NCBI GenBank assembly: GCA_964350135.1
Contig: CAYGJN010000080.1
Location: 1-13,075 of the forward strand
Reading direction: 5' to 3'
Source of the DNA: CAYGJN01 sp964350135
Lineage (GTDB): Bacteria; Bdellovibrionota; Bacteriovoracia; Bacteriovoracales; Bacteriovoracaceae
DNA: 13,075 bases
Under the pieces are notes generated by a model. It searched no databases, was not told where the DNA came from, and worked only from the letters and a program-made list of their open reading frames with translations. Every line of letters starts with the position of its first letter. Position 1 is the stretch's first letter. Of this stretch, positions 1 to 6,414 are shown in pieces. A program made the position numbers and the translations under genes.

Positions 1-156
1 GGTATGAGAAGCTAGATGAAGTTCCAAAGATAGATAAGCTTCCTCATTAAAGTTATATTGCCAATCGCTTCCCTTCATTCCAATTAACTTCAAAGAATAC
101 TTAGCAATTGTATTTTTTTAGCGGACAGCCTGTTCATTAATTAAGAATTGTATTAT
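1..156. other. Left edge: unresolved partial reading frames
   Basis: No complete gene is visible here. Two partial frames compete. On the + strand, frame 3 is open from the edge to a TAA at 48-50 and reads YEKLDEVPKIDKLPH, a plausible hydrophilic C-terminus. On the - strand, an ATG at 78 opens a frame that runs off position 1 (MKGSDWQYNFNEEAY and onward), with only a weak GGA upstream as ribosome-binding site. Both cannot be real over the same bases, and neither is long enough to decide by composition. Positions 79-156 show nothing convincing. Confidence 0.3.
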
Positions 157-600
157 TTATTTTTCTAAGCAGTTTTTAATATCAACAAGATCTTTTTTGA
201 AAGCTTTTCTAATCGAACTAGACATCAAAAACATCATAGGAGACATTAGTTTTGCTAAAAAAGTCTGCGGCCGAGACTCAAAGGACATGGATAAATCAAC
301 ACCCGTTTCAGATGGAGAAATTGACACTGTGGAAATATAAATACATCCACAGTTTTCAGCGCGAGTTTTATAAAACTCATATTCACTAGCTTCAGTAATC
401 CACATTGTTTCAGTTGCTTCTTTTCCAAACAATTTTCTTGTTTCTTCCCATTTTAGTCCAACAACTCCTCTTTCAGGTCTTTCTAGAACTTTTATATCTG
501 TAATACATTCAATTCGATCTTTTGATTTTTCGATATCAGTTATTAATGCCCATACTTGTTCTTTACTAGCTTTAATATTTTCACTTGCAATAATTGCCAC
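157..600 (-). CDS. SRPBCC (START-like) family protein
   Basis: A 147-residue soluble protein with the layout of a small SRPBCC/polyketide-cyclase-like helix-grip domain. It has an N-terminal strand (IIASENIKASKEQVW), a helix with IxxDIE, a central beta region with GLKWEETRKLFGKEATETMWI, and a C-terminal amphipathic helix (SSSIRKAFKKDLVDIKNCLEK region). Such domains bind hydrophobic ligands; no ligand can be inferred. The frame stays open to an ATG at 654, but that would overlap the upstream gene by 35 bp. The GTG at 600 is preceded by AAGGGAG (606-612) at 5 nt and lies 20 bp after the upstream stop, and the protein then starts exactly where the domain does. I therefore choose GTG. It is the last gene of the leftward run. 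The fold call is from sequence pattern only. Confidence 0.75.
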   Translation of the reverse strand: MAIIASENIKASKEQVWALITDIEKSKDRIECITDIKVLERPERGVVGLKWEETRKLFGKEATETMWITEASEYEFYKTRAENCGCIYISTVSISPSETGVDLSMSFESRPQTFLAKLMSPMMFLMSSSIRKAFKKDLVDIKNCLEK

Positions 601-619
601 GGCAACTCCCTTGTTGTGT

Positions 620-1084
620 TTAAAGTTGGGTTCTATACTTTTGCTGAAGGCCAATTAAAAAATTTCTAAGTATCTGGTCTTTGCATTCTCTATAATGCTT
701 ATGATCCGGTTTACGAAAAAAAGCACTGAGCTCATGCTTGCTAATAGGCAAATCTGCATCTTGCATGATTTTCAGGGTATCTTCTGACTTTAAATTTAAA
801 GCAATGGTTAGTTTTCTTAAAATAATATTATTAGTTAAGCGTTTTTCAGGTTTTGGTTGAGCCCCTTCCCTTTTCCCACGTTTATCATTAATAAGACCAT
901 TTAAAAAAATCGCAAGGTTAAGATCATTGCATTTTTCAAACTCAGGATCCTCGTCTTTTTTGAGCCAATTACAAACCTGTTCTTTTGTTACTTCAAGTTC
1001 AGCTTGAGCAAAGATCTCAATCATTTTTTTATCATTAAAATCAAATATAAAACGGACTCGTCTAAGAACATCGTTGGCCATCAT
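620..1084 (-). CDS. DUF1456 family protein (YehS-like)
   Basis: A 154-residue protein built from two copies of the same unit of roughly 60 residues. Copy 1 (about 4-65) has NDVLRRVRFIFDFNDKKMIEIF then VTKEQVCNWLKKDEDPEF and LAIFLNGLI. Copy 2 (about 86-147) has NIILRKLTIALNLKSEDTLKIM then ISKHELSAFFRKPDHKHY and LRNFLIGL. This duplicated architecture, with a polar linker holding GAQPKPEKR between copies, is that of DUF1456/YehS; the molecular role is unknown. Start: ATG at 1084 (a second ATG directly follows), with AAGGAA at 1091-1096 giving 6 nt spacing. It lies 28 bp downstream of the MscS-type gene and 20 bp upstream of the SRPBCC start, so it is probably co-transcribed with both. Confidence 0.85.
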   Translation of the reverse strand: MMANDVLRRVRFIFDFNDKKMIEIFAQAELEVTKEQVCNWLKKDEDPEFEKCNDLNLAIFLNGLINDKRGKREGAQPKPEKRLTNNIILRKLTIALNLKSEDTLKIMQDADLPISKHELSAFFRKPDHKHYRECKDQILRNFLIGLQQKYRTQL

Positions 1085-1112
1085 TTTTTGTTCCTTGCAG
1101 ACTTCACATTCT

Positions 1113-1982
1113 TTAGCGAATAATATTAATTTTGTGAAATTCTATGCCTTCCGTTTGAAAAGCTTTTAAAAGATTTGTACGCATGTCACTTCGAAGTTCC
1201 CAAGCATCACTTGGTGAATCGGCCCAAGCTGCGAGCCAACACTTTACAGTATCTTTCTGTAGTTCCATAATCCAAAAAGAAGGATCTTCTGATCCATTAA
1301 AGTATGGTGATTTTTTTGCCACATCAATAGCAATCTCTTCAACTTTTCGAACAGGAACTTCTGGAGAAATAAAAAACTCTACATGGGCCCAAATATATTG
1401 GTCATTCAGAGTTAAGTTTTGAACTTCTTTTTCAAGTAATTTAGCATTTGGAACAACAATTCTATTCCAGTCCCATCGCTTAAGTACAGAATAGGTTAAG
1501 CCTATCTCTTCAATAAGCCCATAATGACTATCAATAATAACGGTATCACCAACTTTTACCGATCTAAAAAATGATATCACTATCCCAGAAAATAAATTTT
1601 CAAGAAATGGTCGAATAGAAACACCTACCATTACTGAAAGGATTGCAGCGAGAATAGAGATATAAACACTTGGTACTTTTCCCAGATAGGGAACACAGAT
1701 AATGATGAACCAGCTTACTACCCAAAAAAGAGGAAATATCTTTCTCATAAAAGAGAATCGATCCTCAATAGAGTCTATTCCCTTTTGTTTTAGAATCTCT
1801 CCTTGATCCTTTACTGGTGAGTCAGTCTCAATTGCCTCGCTAAATTCTCTTTTTTCTACACTTTTAAGTTTTGTACGCTCACTCTTATTGATCTTAAAAT
1901 TAAAAAAAAGATAGCTGATACTAAAAAAAAGTGTAACAGCTATAAAATACGAATAATCAGATACTAACTCATTAAGATTCAA
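1113..1982 (-). CDS. MscS-family small-conductance mechanosensitive ion channel
   Basis: A 289-residue inner-membrane protein. TM1 lies at about 11-28, a charged cytoplasmic loop at 30-80, TM2 at about 82-100 and TM3 at about 103-140. TM3 continues into the conserved MscS beta domain: NLFSGIVISFF, then VGDTVIIDSHYGLIEEIGLTYSVL, then RIVVPNAKLLEKEVQNLT (about 130-192). A C-terminal alpha/beta portion follows (195-289). These channels open under membrane tension and release solutes during hypo-osmotic shock. It is about the length of E. coli MscS (286), but its TM1-TM2 loop is longer and more charged. The start is a TTG at 1982 with a weak GGAA upstream. It overlaps the preceding symporter remnant by 11 bp, so translation may be coupled. 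No in-frame ATG lies near. It is the second complete gene after the DUF6122 gene in the run. Confidence 0.88.
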   Translation of the reverse strand: MNLNELVSDYSYFIAVTLFFSISYLFFNFKINKSERTKLKSVEKREFSEAIETDSPVKDQGEILKQKGIDSIEDRFSFMRKIFPLFWVVSWFIIICVPYLGKVPSVYISILAAILSVMVGVSIRPFLENLFSGIVISFFRSVKVGDTVIIDSHYGLIEEIGLTYSVLKRWDWNRIVVPNAKLLEKEVQNLTLNDQYIWAHVEFFISPEVPVRKVEEIAIDVAKKSPYFNGSEDPSFWIMELQKDTVKCWLAAWADSPSDAWELRSDMRTNLLKAFQTEGIEFHKINIIR

Positions 1983-2289
1983 TCTTATTCCAACTGGTTC
2001 GGCTCATTACGAGGTAAGTCAGCGCACCTGCCATCATTCCAGGCGCCACTTCATACATAGTGCCCCCTAAATCAAAATAACGCCATAATAATGTAGCCAC
2101 AACACCATTAATAATCATCATAATCCCTGTGACCTCAGAAACTTTTTTACCAGTTGCATAAATAAAAAGTAATGGCCCAAAACTAGCGGATAAAACTGAC
2201 CAAGCAATGAGAACGAGGTCAAAAACATTTTTACTTCCAAAAAGTGCAATCCCAAGAGCCCCTACTAAATAATTGTAGCTAAATAACAA
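1972..2289 (-). pseudogene. C-terminal remnant of a PutP-like sodium:solute symporter
   Basis: A 105-codon frame resembling only the last three or so membrane segments of the sodium:proline symporter family (PutP, SSS family). Visible signatures are NVFDLVLIAWSVLSASFGPLL, the aligned GVVATLLWRYFD segment, and YEVAPGMMAGALTYLV near the end. Full-length family members are about 480-500 residues, so the first roughly 380 are absent. The frame is preceded directly by a TGA (2290-2292). Its first possible start is a TTG at 2289, inside the DUF6122 gene, with no ribosome-binding site. Homology appears to begin about where the DUF6122 gene stops (2265), as expected if a deletion or insertion joined the two. 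The remaining frame is undamaged to its stop, so either the event is recent or the fragment is translated by coupling. The family call is from recalled PutP sequence, not a search. Confidence 0.7.
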
Positions 2290-2606
2290 TCAACTAGATC
2301 TGTAAGTAGATGCCAAAGGCAGCCAAGAGCAATGGCCCTGGCCTTCCAAGAAGGTAGTAAAAATAGCAATCCATAAGCTCCAGCTGCCCAAATAGTATGA
2401 AGAGGATGAAAGCCAATACTGCAACGGTTGGGATCAAAGATAGGTGTGGCCAAGAGATGGTCTAGATCTATAAACATTGTTGCAAGCATAACAAGAGCAG
2501 CGTGTTTCCAATGATTTTTCCAAAAGATCTTAGCATAAAAAATTGGAACGATAAGGTGAGCTGAGTAATGAATAAGATGTCTAATTATTTCGTAGCTATT
2601 TTCCAT
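2265..2606 (-). CDS. DUF6122 family membrane protein
   Basis: A 113-residue multi-pass membrane protein. Its centre carries a characteristic set of acidic and histidine residues: FIDLDHLLATPIFDPNRC followed by SIGFHPLHT (about 45-71), then a C-terminal HLLTDLVDC (about 99-107). DUF6122 proteins have this pattern, and the IDLDH/HPLH/H-D spacing recalls the membrane-bound metal-dependent hydrolases of the YbcI/DUF457 type. Metal binding is therefore plausible but unproven, and no substrate is known. A longer frame opens at an ATG at 2642, but that ATG abuts the terminator hairpin and adds 12 residues encoded by the hairpin itself. I choose the ATG at 2606, although it has no clear Shine-Dalgarno. 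Only 10 bases lie between this ATG and the terminator T-run, so where its transcript starts is an open question. Its 3' end overlaps the symporter remnant by 25 bp. Confidence 0.75.
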   Translation of the reverse strand: MENSYEIIRHLIHYSAHLIVPIFYAKIFWKNHWKHAALVMLATMFIDLDHLLATPIFDPNRCSIGFHPLHTIWAAGAYGLLFLLPSWKARAIALGCLWHLLTDLVDCYLATII

Positions 2607-2616
2607 ATTACTTGCT

Positions 2617-2640
2617 AAAAACGGAGTGCCTAAGCACTCC
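2617..2640 (-). terminator. Rho-independent terminator after the 2652-3527 gene
   Basis: A perfect 7-bp stem, GGAGTGC / GCACTCC, with a 4-nt loop (arms 2634-2640 and 2623-2629). Read leftward it is followed by G and five T residues. It starts 11 bp after the TAG/TAA end of the secreted-protein gene. On the opposite strand the hairpin is followed by ATTTTT, so it could also work rightward, though no rightward gene reaches it. Confidence 0.85.
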
Positions 2641-2651
2641 ATTTTTAAAAT

Positions 2652-3527
2652 TTATCTTGATCCCATACCAGAAAACATAATTTGAGTTTCCACCAAGTAA
2701 CAATCTTTGTAATCTCTTGTAATATTATCAAAGTCTGTCGTTGAAAACATCTTAAGTTTCTTTTTTACAACTCGCTCGCCTGTTAGACGAATTCTCCCAT
2801 GAGAAAAAGTTGATACGTTGCCTTGAGTCTTTTGAGTCTCACCAACTTTAAAATTAATTCTATAACCAAGGTCTCTTGTTCCCCAAGCTTGGTAGTCTAT
2901 GGCCATATACATAGGAATAGGTTCCTGTGTATTTCCTTTAGTACTAGAGTTTCCTGTAAATGATCCGTCTTTCCATTTAGCTGTCCACTTTCCTCTATCT
3001 CTTCCGTCTGCTGTTTGTCTAAGTTCCTGAATGTCATAATGATTTTCATTCGCTGAATTTATCCACACTTCACTTTTAATTGGTAGTCTGTACTCAGTAT
3101 CTAAATAGTATTTCCAACGGCCTTCAGTCATTACAGAATAAGAGCCGTTAGCTAAGACTCTATTATTTTCAGCTAAGTATAATTTAGAAATAGTTCCATT
3201 ATTATGAAAGGCTTCTGAGTAAACAAGCCCTATGCCTTTACAAAAAGTTTCATTTTTTCTACCTGTTGCAAAATTTATAGCATTTTTATATTCATCATCA
3301 TCTTTAATATTACTCACCCTAAGATATGATTTATAAATATCATCAAAAAGTGCATGCTCATTAGAAATATTTCCAAGAATTTCTTCTAATAAAACTCTCG
3401 CTTTTTCTCCATTTTGTTCCACTTTTTCTGCATCCAAAGCATCTTGATAGCGATGAGCGATATCTAAGTTCCCAGCAAAACTGCTTAAACTTAATAATGC
3501 TAAACATAACCCGATTACTCTCTTCAT
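2652..3527 (-). CDS. Secreted protein of unknown function, probable target of the adjacent two-component system
   Basis: A 291-residue protein with a clear Sec signal peptide (MKRVIGLCLALLSLSSFA, predicted cleavage before GN at about 19). The first 100 mature residues are helical and charged. The rest is beta-rich and polar, with many Trp/Tyr/Gly residues (GRWKYY, GKWTAKWKDGSFTGN, YMAIDYQAWGTRDLGYRINF). That resembles an extracellular beta domain, but I do not recognise a family. The two Cys near 95 and near the C-terminus (DCYLVETQ) could form a disulphide. The start is secured by GAGGAG 7 nt upstream. It follows the response-regulator gene by 78 bp, a gap that contains a candidate regulator site and a hairpin in the mRNA leader. 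A strong terminator follows. Its position suggests that the kinase-regulator pair controls it, which is inference. Confidence 0.7.
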   Translation of the reverse strand: MKRVIGLCLALLSLSSFAGNLDIAHRYQDALDAEKVEQNGEKARVLLEEILGNISNEHALFDDIYKSYLRVSNIKDDDEYKNAINFATGRKNETFCKGIGLVYSEAFHNNGTISKLYLAENNRVLANGSYSVMTEGRWKYYLDTEYRLPIKSEVWINSANENHYDIQELRQTADGRDRGKWTAKWKDGSFTGNSSTKGNTQEPIPMYMAIDYQAWGTRDLGYRINFKVGETQKTQGNVSTFSHGRIRLTGERVVKKKLKMFSTTDFDNITRDYKDCYLVETQIMFSGMGSR

Positions 3528-3538
3528 TTTTATCTCCT

Positions 3539-3573
3539 CGATAATAGTGTTGTTATTGTCAAAGCTATTATCG
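3539..3573 (-). promoter_or_regulatory. Leader hairpin abutting the Shine-Dalgarno of the secreted-protein gene
   Basis: A perfect 9-bp inverted repeat, CGATAATAG (3565-3573 read leftward) and CTATTATCG (3539-3547 read leftward), separated by 17 nt. The final G of the downstream arm is also the first G of the GAGGAG ribosome-binding site. Folding would place the start region beside a stem of moderate stability. It could regulate translation or mRNA decay, or be a DNA operator. Confidence 0.45.
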
Positions 3574-3599
3574 ATTATTAAGGTCTTAGAAAAATCACT

Positions 3600-3621
3600 A
3601 TAATGTCATGGCTTTGTCACA
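3600..3621 (-). promoter_or_regulatory. Candidate response-regulator site and -10 upstream of the secreted-protein gene
   Basis: Read leftward: TGTGACA, then AAGC, then CATGACATTAT. The two TGACA cores are 11 bp apart, the spacing of direct-repeat half-sites bound by OmpR/PhoB-type regulators. CATTAT at the end, or the overlapping TATAGT, could serve as a -10. The site overlaps the last codons and stop of the regulator gene and lies about 75 bp before the secreted-protein start. It matches the site at 5729-5750 in 15 of 22 positions with the same strand and phasing. Confidence 0.5.
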
Positions 3622-4265
3622 AACCTGTACCCAAGCCCTCTAACAGTAAGCAAATGCTCTTTTCCTATCTTTTTTCTAAGCCCAAGAATAAAATTATCAA
3701 CTGTTCTATCTGTTCCTTCATAATCACTTCCCCAAACAGCTGCGATTATCTGCTCCCTTGAAACAATTTGCCCATCTCTTTTAAGAAGAAATTCCAAAAG
3801 TTTGATCTCTTTGCCAGAGAGATCAATAATTTTCTCTTCTATTTTAAGAGTTGAAACTTTGTGACTATAAATACAGTCTCCAAATGAATACTCTTCTTTT
3901 ATACTGATGCCTATTTTTCTATAAACTCTGGCCAAAAGCTCTTCAAGGGCAAAAGGCTTTTCCATATAATCATCAGCTCCAAGTTTAAGACCTCGTACTT
4001 TATCTTGAGTTTCAACTCTTGCTGAAAGTACAATGATAGGAGTATCACTGCCATCAGACCTAAGCTCTGAGATAACCTCAAACCCATTCATAAAAGGCAT
4101 CATAATATCTAAAATGATAAGATCAGGATTTTCTGTTTTAGCGAGGAAAACTCCGTCCTCACCATCAAAAGCTTGTACCACATCATAAGTTTCTCTCTCG
4201 AATGCTTTCTTAAGTCCAAGCTGGATATTTTCATCATCTTCAATAATAAGAATTTTATGATTCAT
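3606..4265 (-). CDS. OmpR/PhoB-family response regulator
   Basis: A 219-residue two-domain regulator. The N-terminal receiver (about 3-117) has the acidic pair in IIEDDEN (D10, D11), phospho-acceptor D53 in LIILDIMMP, S81 in the usual Thr/Ser position, and K103 in MEKPF; all key residues are present. The C-terminal winged helix (about 125-217) ends with the hallmark segment RTVDNFILGLRKKIG and VRGLGYRF. It should bind tandem DNA half-sites when phosphorylated. The start is ATG 4265 with AGGA about 8 nt upstream. It overlaps the kinase gene by 11 bp, so the two are translationally linked and it is almost certainly the kinase's partner. Candidate binding sites are at 5729-5750 (autoregulation) and 3600-3621. 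The signal and regulon are unknown, and the kinase does not look like PhoR. Confidence 0.95.
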   Translation of the reverse strand: MNHKILIIEDDENIQLGLKKAFERETYDVVQAFDGEDGVFLAKTENPDLIILDIMMPFMNGFEVISELRSDGSDTPIIVLSARVETQDKVRGLKLGADDYMEKPFALEELLARVYRKIGISIKEEYSFGDCIYSHKVSTLKIEEKIIDLSGKEIKLLEFLLKRDGQIVSREQIIAAVWGSDYEGTDRTVDNFILGLRKKIGKEHLLTVRGLGYRFVTKP

Positions 4266-5709
4266 GATAAATTCCTATCTTGAAAACAAAGACTGCATTT
4301 TTCTCACCTGGGTTAACAAGCTTTACTTTACTTTCCATTTGCTTGGCCAGGTTGGCAACAATAGATAGGCCAATACCAAGACCATCTGGTGAAATATTTT
4401 TAGCTGTTTTGGATCTGTAAAATTCGTCAAAAATTTTGTCTGAATCCTCAAGAGCGATACCTGGTCCTTCATCTGAAACTTTAAAAACAAGATAGTTATC
4501 TTCTAGATAAATCTCACATTTTCCTTTTTTCCCATATCTCACAGCATTTTTTAAAAGATTTCTAAGAATAACTCGAACTCTGCCTTTATCTATAAAAACT
4601 GATTGGGTAACCAAATTTGAAAAATCAATTTTCCTATTAAATTCTGAGGCTATATTTTCGATAAAAATGTTCCACTCATCTTCTGATAGCTTTATATACA
4701 AAGGGCTAGAATTATCCCTATTAATAAGAACGACATCTTCAAAAAACTCATTTAGTCGATGTGAAGATTTCAAAAGGGCCTCTATTATCTCTTCATCGTG
4801 ACCATGTTTTTTTAAAAGCTCTGAGTTTAGCCTGATGCCCGTTATTGGTGTTTTGACTTCGTGAACTAATTGATTTAGAAAACTCACCTTTTTTAAAACC
4901 TCTTTTTTCTTATTCCTTAACTCAAGAAAATAGAATCCAATTGATGAAATCAGAAAAATAAATCCAATACCAATAAAAACTTTTTCCCTCACAGTGCTAA
5001 ACTCTAGAGGATTGAAGTTATCTTTTAAAACCAGTTCAAATGGGTTTGAATCTAGAACAATTTCTGAAATATTATTTTTTTCTTCAAAGACTCTCAGGGC
5101 CTCTTGTTCTAAAAATTCTTTGTGAGGAACGAAAAGCTCGATCTCACCTTTTTCATTAGCTTTTACTAAAGTGAGATCCATTTGGTATGAGTCTTCAATA
5201 TTTGTATAGTCAGATTTTTTCTCTATTTGCTCAAATAAAAGCTGATATGCTTTCTTGGAGTATTGATCGACTAATGTTTTTTCATAATTTGATAGATCTA
5301 TCTCAGGAGCTTTCTCTGTAAGAGCAAACCATCTTTTTACTGCAATAGCTCGGTCCCAAGTATTATTTTTTTCAAACTGCTTTTTTAGAAAAGAAAGCTT
5401 CTTCTCTTTTGAAAGCTGATGAAACTCACTCCAGTCAGCTGAGTTTTTAGACTGTTTGGGGTAAAAATCTGTTGTGAGAAGCCTTCCGCTTCTATCTACA
5501 AAAATCTTATGCCCTGGGATCTCATTACCATCAGCAAAGTTCACTAAAAAATCATGCCAACTCTTAGTCCACCCTTCAACTAAATTCTCTTTTTGCTGAT
5601 CTATATAGAGCTGATACATCTCTTTTTCATAAGACTCTCTAAGTCCAAACGAGACAACCACAAGCCCGAGCCCAAGAATAAATAAAAATAAAGAGATTTT
5701 TTGCTTCAT
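4255..5709 (-). CDS. Membrane sensor histidine kinase
   Basis: A 484-residue kinase (from the ATG at 5709). TM1 lies at about 3-23 and TM2 at about 244-263, and between them is an unusually large extracytoplasmic region of about 220 residues. That region is rich in Lys, Glu and aromatics and I do not recognise it as a known sensor fold. The cytoplasmic part has a HisKA dimerisation helix with the phospho-acceptor in LVHEVKTPITGIRLN (His283). The ATPase domain follows, with N box NLLKNAVRYG, G1 box DEGPGI and G2 box GLGIGLSI; all are intact. No HAMP domain separates TM2 from HisKA, only a short coiled segment. The frame extends to a TTG at 5727, but that codon lies directly after the likely -10, so the ATG is preferred. 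Its AAGG is very close (2 nt). It is the first gene of the kinase-regulator operon. Confidence 0.92.
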   Translation of the reverse strand: MKQKISLFLFILGLGLVVVSFGLRESYEKEMYQLYIDQQKENLVEGWTKSWHDFLVNFADGNEIPGHKIFVDRSGRLLTTDFYPKQSKNSADWSEFHQLSKEKKLSFLKKQFEKNNTWDRAIAVKRWFALTEKAPEIDLSNYEKTLVDQYSKKAYQLLFEQIEKKSDYTNIEDSYQMDLTLVKANEKGEIELFVPHKEFLEQEALRVFEEKNNISEIVLDSNPFELVLKDNFNPLEFSTVREKVFIGIGFIFLISSIGFYFLELRNKKKEVLKKVSFLNQLVHEVKTPITGIRLNSELLKKHGHDEEIIEALLKSSHRLNEFFEDVVLINRDNSSPLYIKLSEDEWNIFIENIASEFNRKIDFSNLVTQSVFIDKGRVRVILRNLLKNAVRYGKKGKCEIYLEDNYLVFKVSDEGPGIALEDSDKIFDEFYRSKTAKNISPDGLGIGLSIVANLAKQMESKVKLVNPGEKNAVFVFKIGIYHES

Positions 5710-5728
5710 TACCTTAATGTTTATCAAA

Positions 5729-5750
5729 ATTATGTCATGACAGTATCATG
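5729..5750 (-). promoter_or_regulatory. Candidate autoregulatory site and -10 upstream of the kinase gene
   Basis: Read leftward: CATGATA, then CTGT, then CATGACATAAT. Two CATGA half-sites are exactly 11 bp apart and the second runs into a CATAAT -10-like hexamer. No -35-like hexamer is present at the expected distance. That is the arrangement of activator-dependent promoters in which the regulator box replaces the -35, as known for Pho boxes. The predicted start of transcription would lie about 13 nt before the ATG at 5709. The same motif recurs at 3600-3621. Confidence 0.5.
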
Positions 5751-5876
5751 ACGGAAGATAAACTAAAACTGCCCTTTTCTCCCCTGTTTGGAATGAATCT
5801 TTTATAAGAGAACTCTTAAGAAAAAGCATTGTTGGCCAATAAAGATATGATAAATAAAGTTTTATACATTGATATC

Positions 5877-6395
5877 CTATTTATTTTTTAGAATCTTGCC
5901 TGGTTTGTTTTCATTATAAGTTTCAACTATTGAATCACTTGCTTTGCCAACTGCTTTTCTTGCTACATTTATAACAGGCACAAAACCAGCTCTTCTATCA
6001 TCAAGAGTTGTTGCATATCTAATAGCACCATCAAGAGCAAAAAAACTACCTACGACCTGCTTGCCTATAAACTTCAAACTTCTTGCCTTATCTTCAAAGA
6101 AAAGTCTTCCCTTGTTACCCATTTCCTCTGATCTCCACTTAGCTTCTTTTAAAAAATTTCGATGGGCCTCATTTGTTTTGATTGTATAAGCACCCCCAAC
6201 AGCTCCCTCTACAAGACCTCCTATCGATTGAGCAGCAATCGGTGCTCCAGCTTTACTTTTTTGGACAGGATTCATTCTATGAAAACCTCTTTCAGGAAAG
6301 GCCTCATCATAAATATCTTTTGCTGAATCAATAACACTTTCTGCAAAAGAGCTTTGAACAAATAAGACTACTAATATTAATTTTATCGTTTTCAT
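5877..6395 (-). CDS. Exported protein of the AFP/GFxPVI paralogue family, third gene of the operon
   Basis: A 172-residue protein of unknown function. The signal peptide (MKTIKLILVVLFVQSSFA) has predicted cleavage before ES. The mature N-terminus carries DIYDEAFPERG (27-37). A Gly/Ala-rich stretch (about 49-70, SIGGLVEGAVGGAY) follows, then a basic charged linker. The C-terminal motif at 121-142 has DGAIR, T129, DR, and AGFVPVI. The same two motifs occur in the two genes upstream. No Cys occurs in the mature part, and no enzyme motif is recognised. The start is ATG 6395, with AGGAGAG (6400-6406) correctly spaced; a GTG directly before it is less likely. It begins 19 bp after the preceding gene and ends the operon. 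No convincing terminator was seen in the following 120 bp. The role is unknown; a periplasmic or outer-surface location is inferred. Confidence 0.7.
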   Translation of the reverse strand: MKTIKLILVVLFVQSSFAESVIDSAKDIYDEAFPERGFHRMNPVQKSKAGAPIAAQSIGGLVEGAVGGAYTIKTNEAHRNFLKEAKWRSEEMGNKGRLFFEDKARSLKFIGKQVVGSFFALDGAIRYATTLDDRRAGFVPVINVARKAVGKASDSIVETYNENKPGKILKNK

Positions 6396-6414
6396 CACAC
6401 TCTCCTAAGAGTTT

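Noticed and set aside
601..654. Extension of the SRPBCC protein to an ATG at 654
   Set aside because: It would overlap the upstream gene by 35 bp, whereas the GTG at 600 has a good ribosome-binding site and fits the domain boundary.
1183..1422. Rightward open frame of about 80 codons opposite the MscS-type gene
   Set aside because: Lies wholly inside a confidently assigned gene on the other strand, with no ribosome-binding site and no recognisable product.
5806..5835. Short inverted repeat TAAGAG/CTCTTA after the third paralogue gene as a terminator
   Set aside because: The loop is only 2 nt, the stem is AT-rich and there is no proper T-run in the right place.
5944..6189. Rightward frame opposite the third paralogue gene
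   Set aside because: Antisense shadow of a gene supported by a signal peptide, ribosome-binding site and shared motifs.
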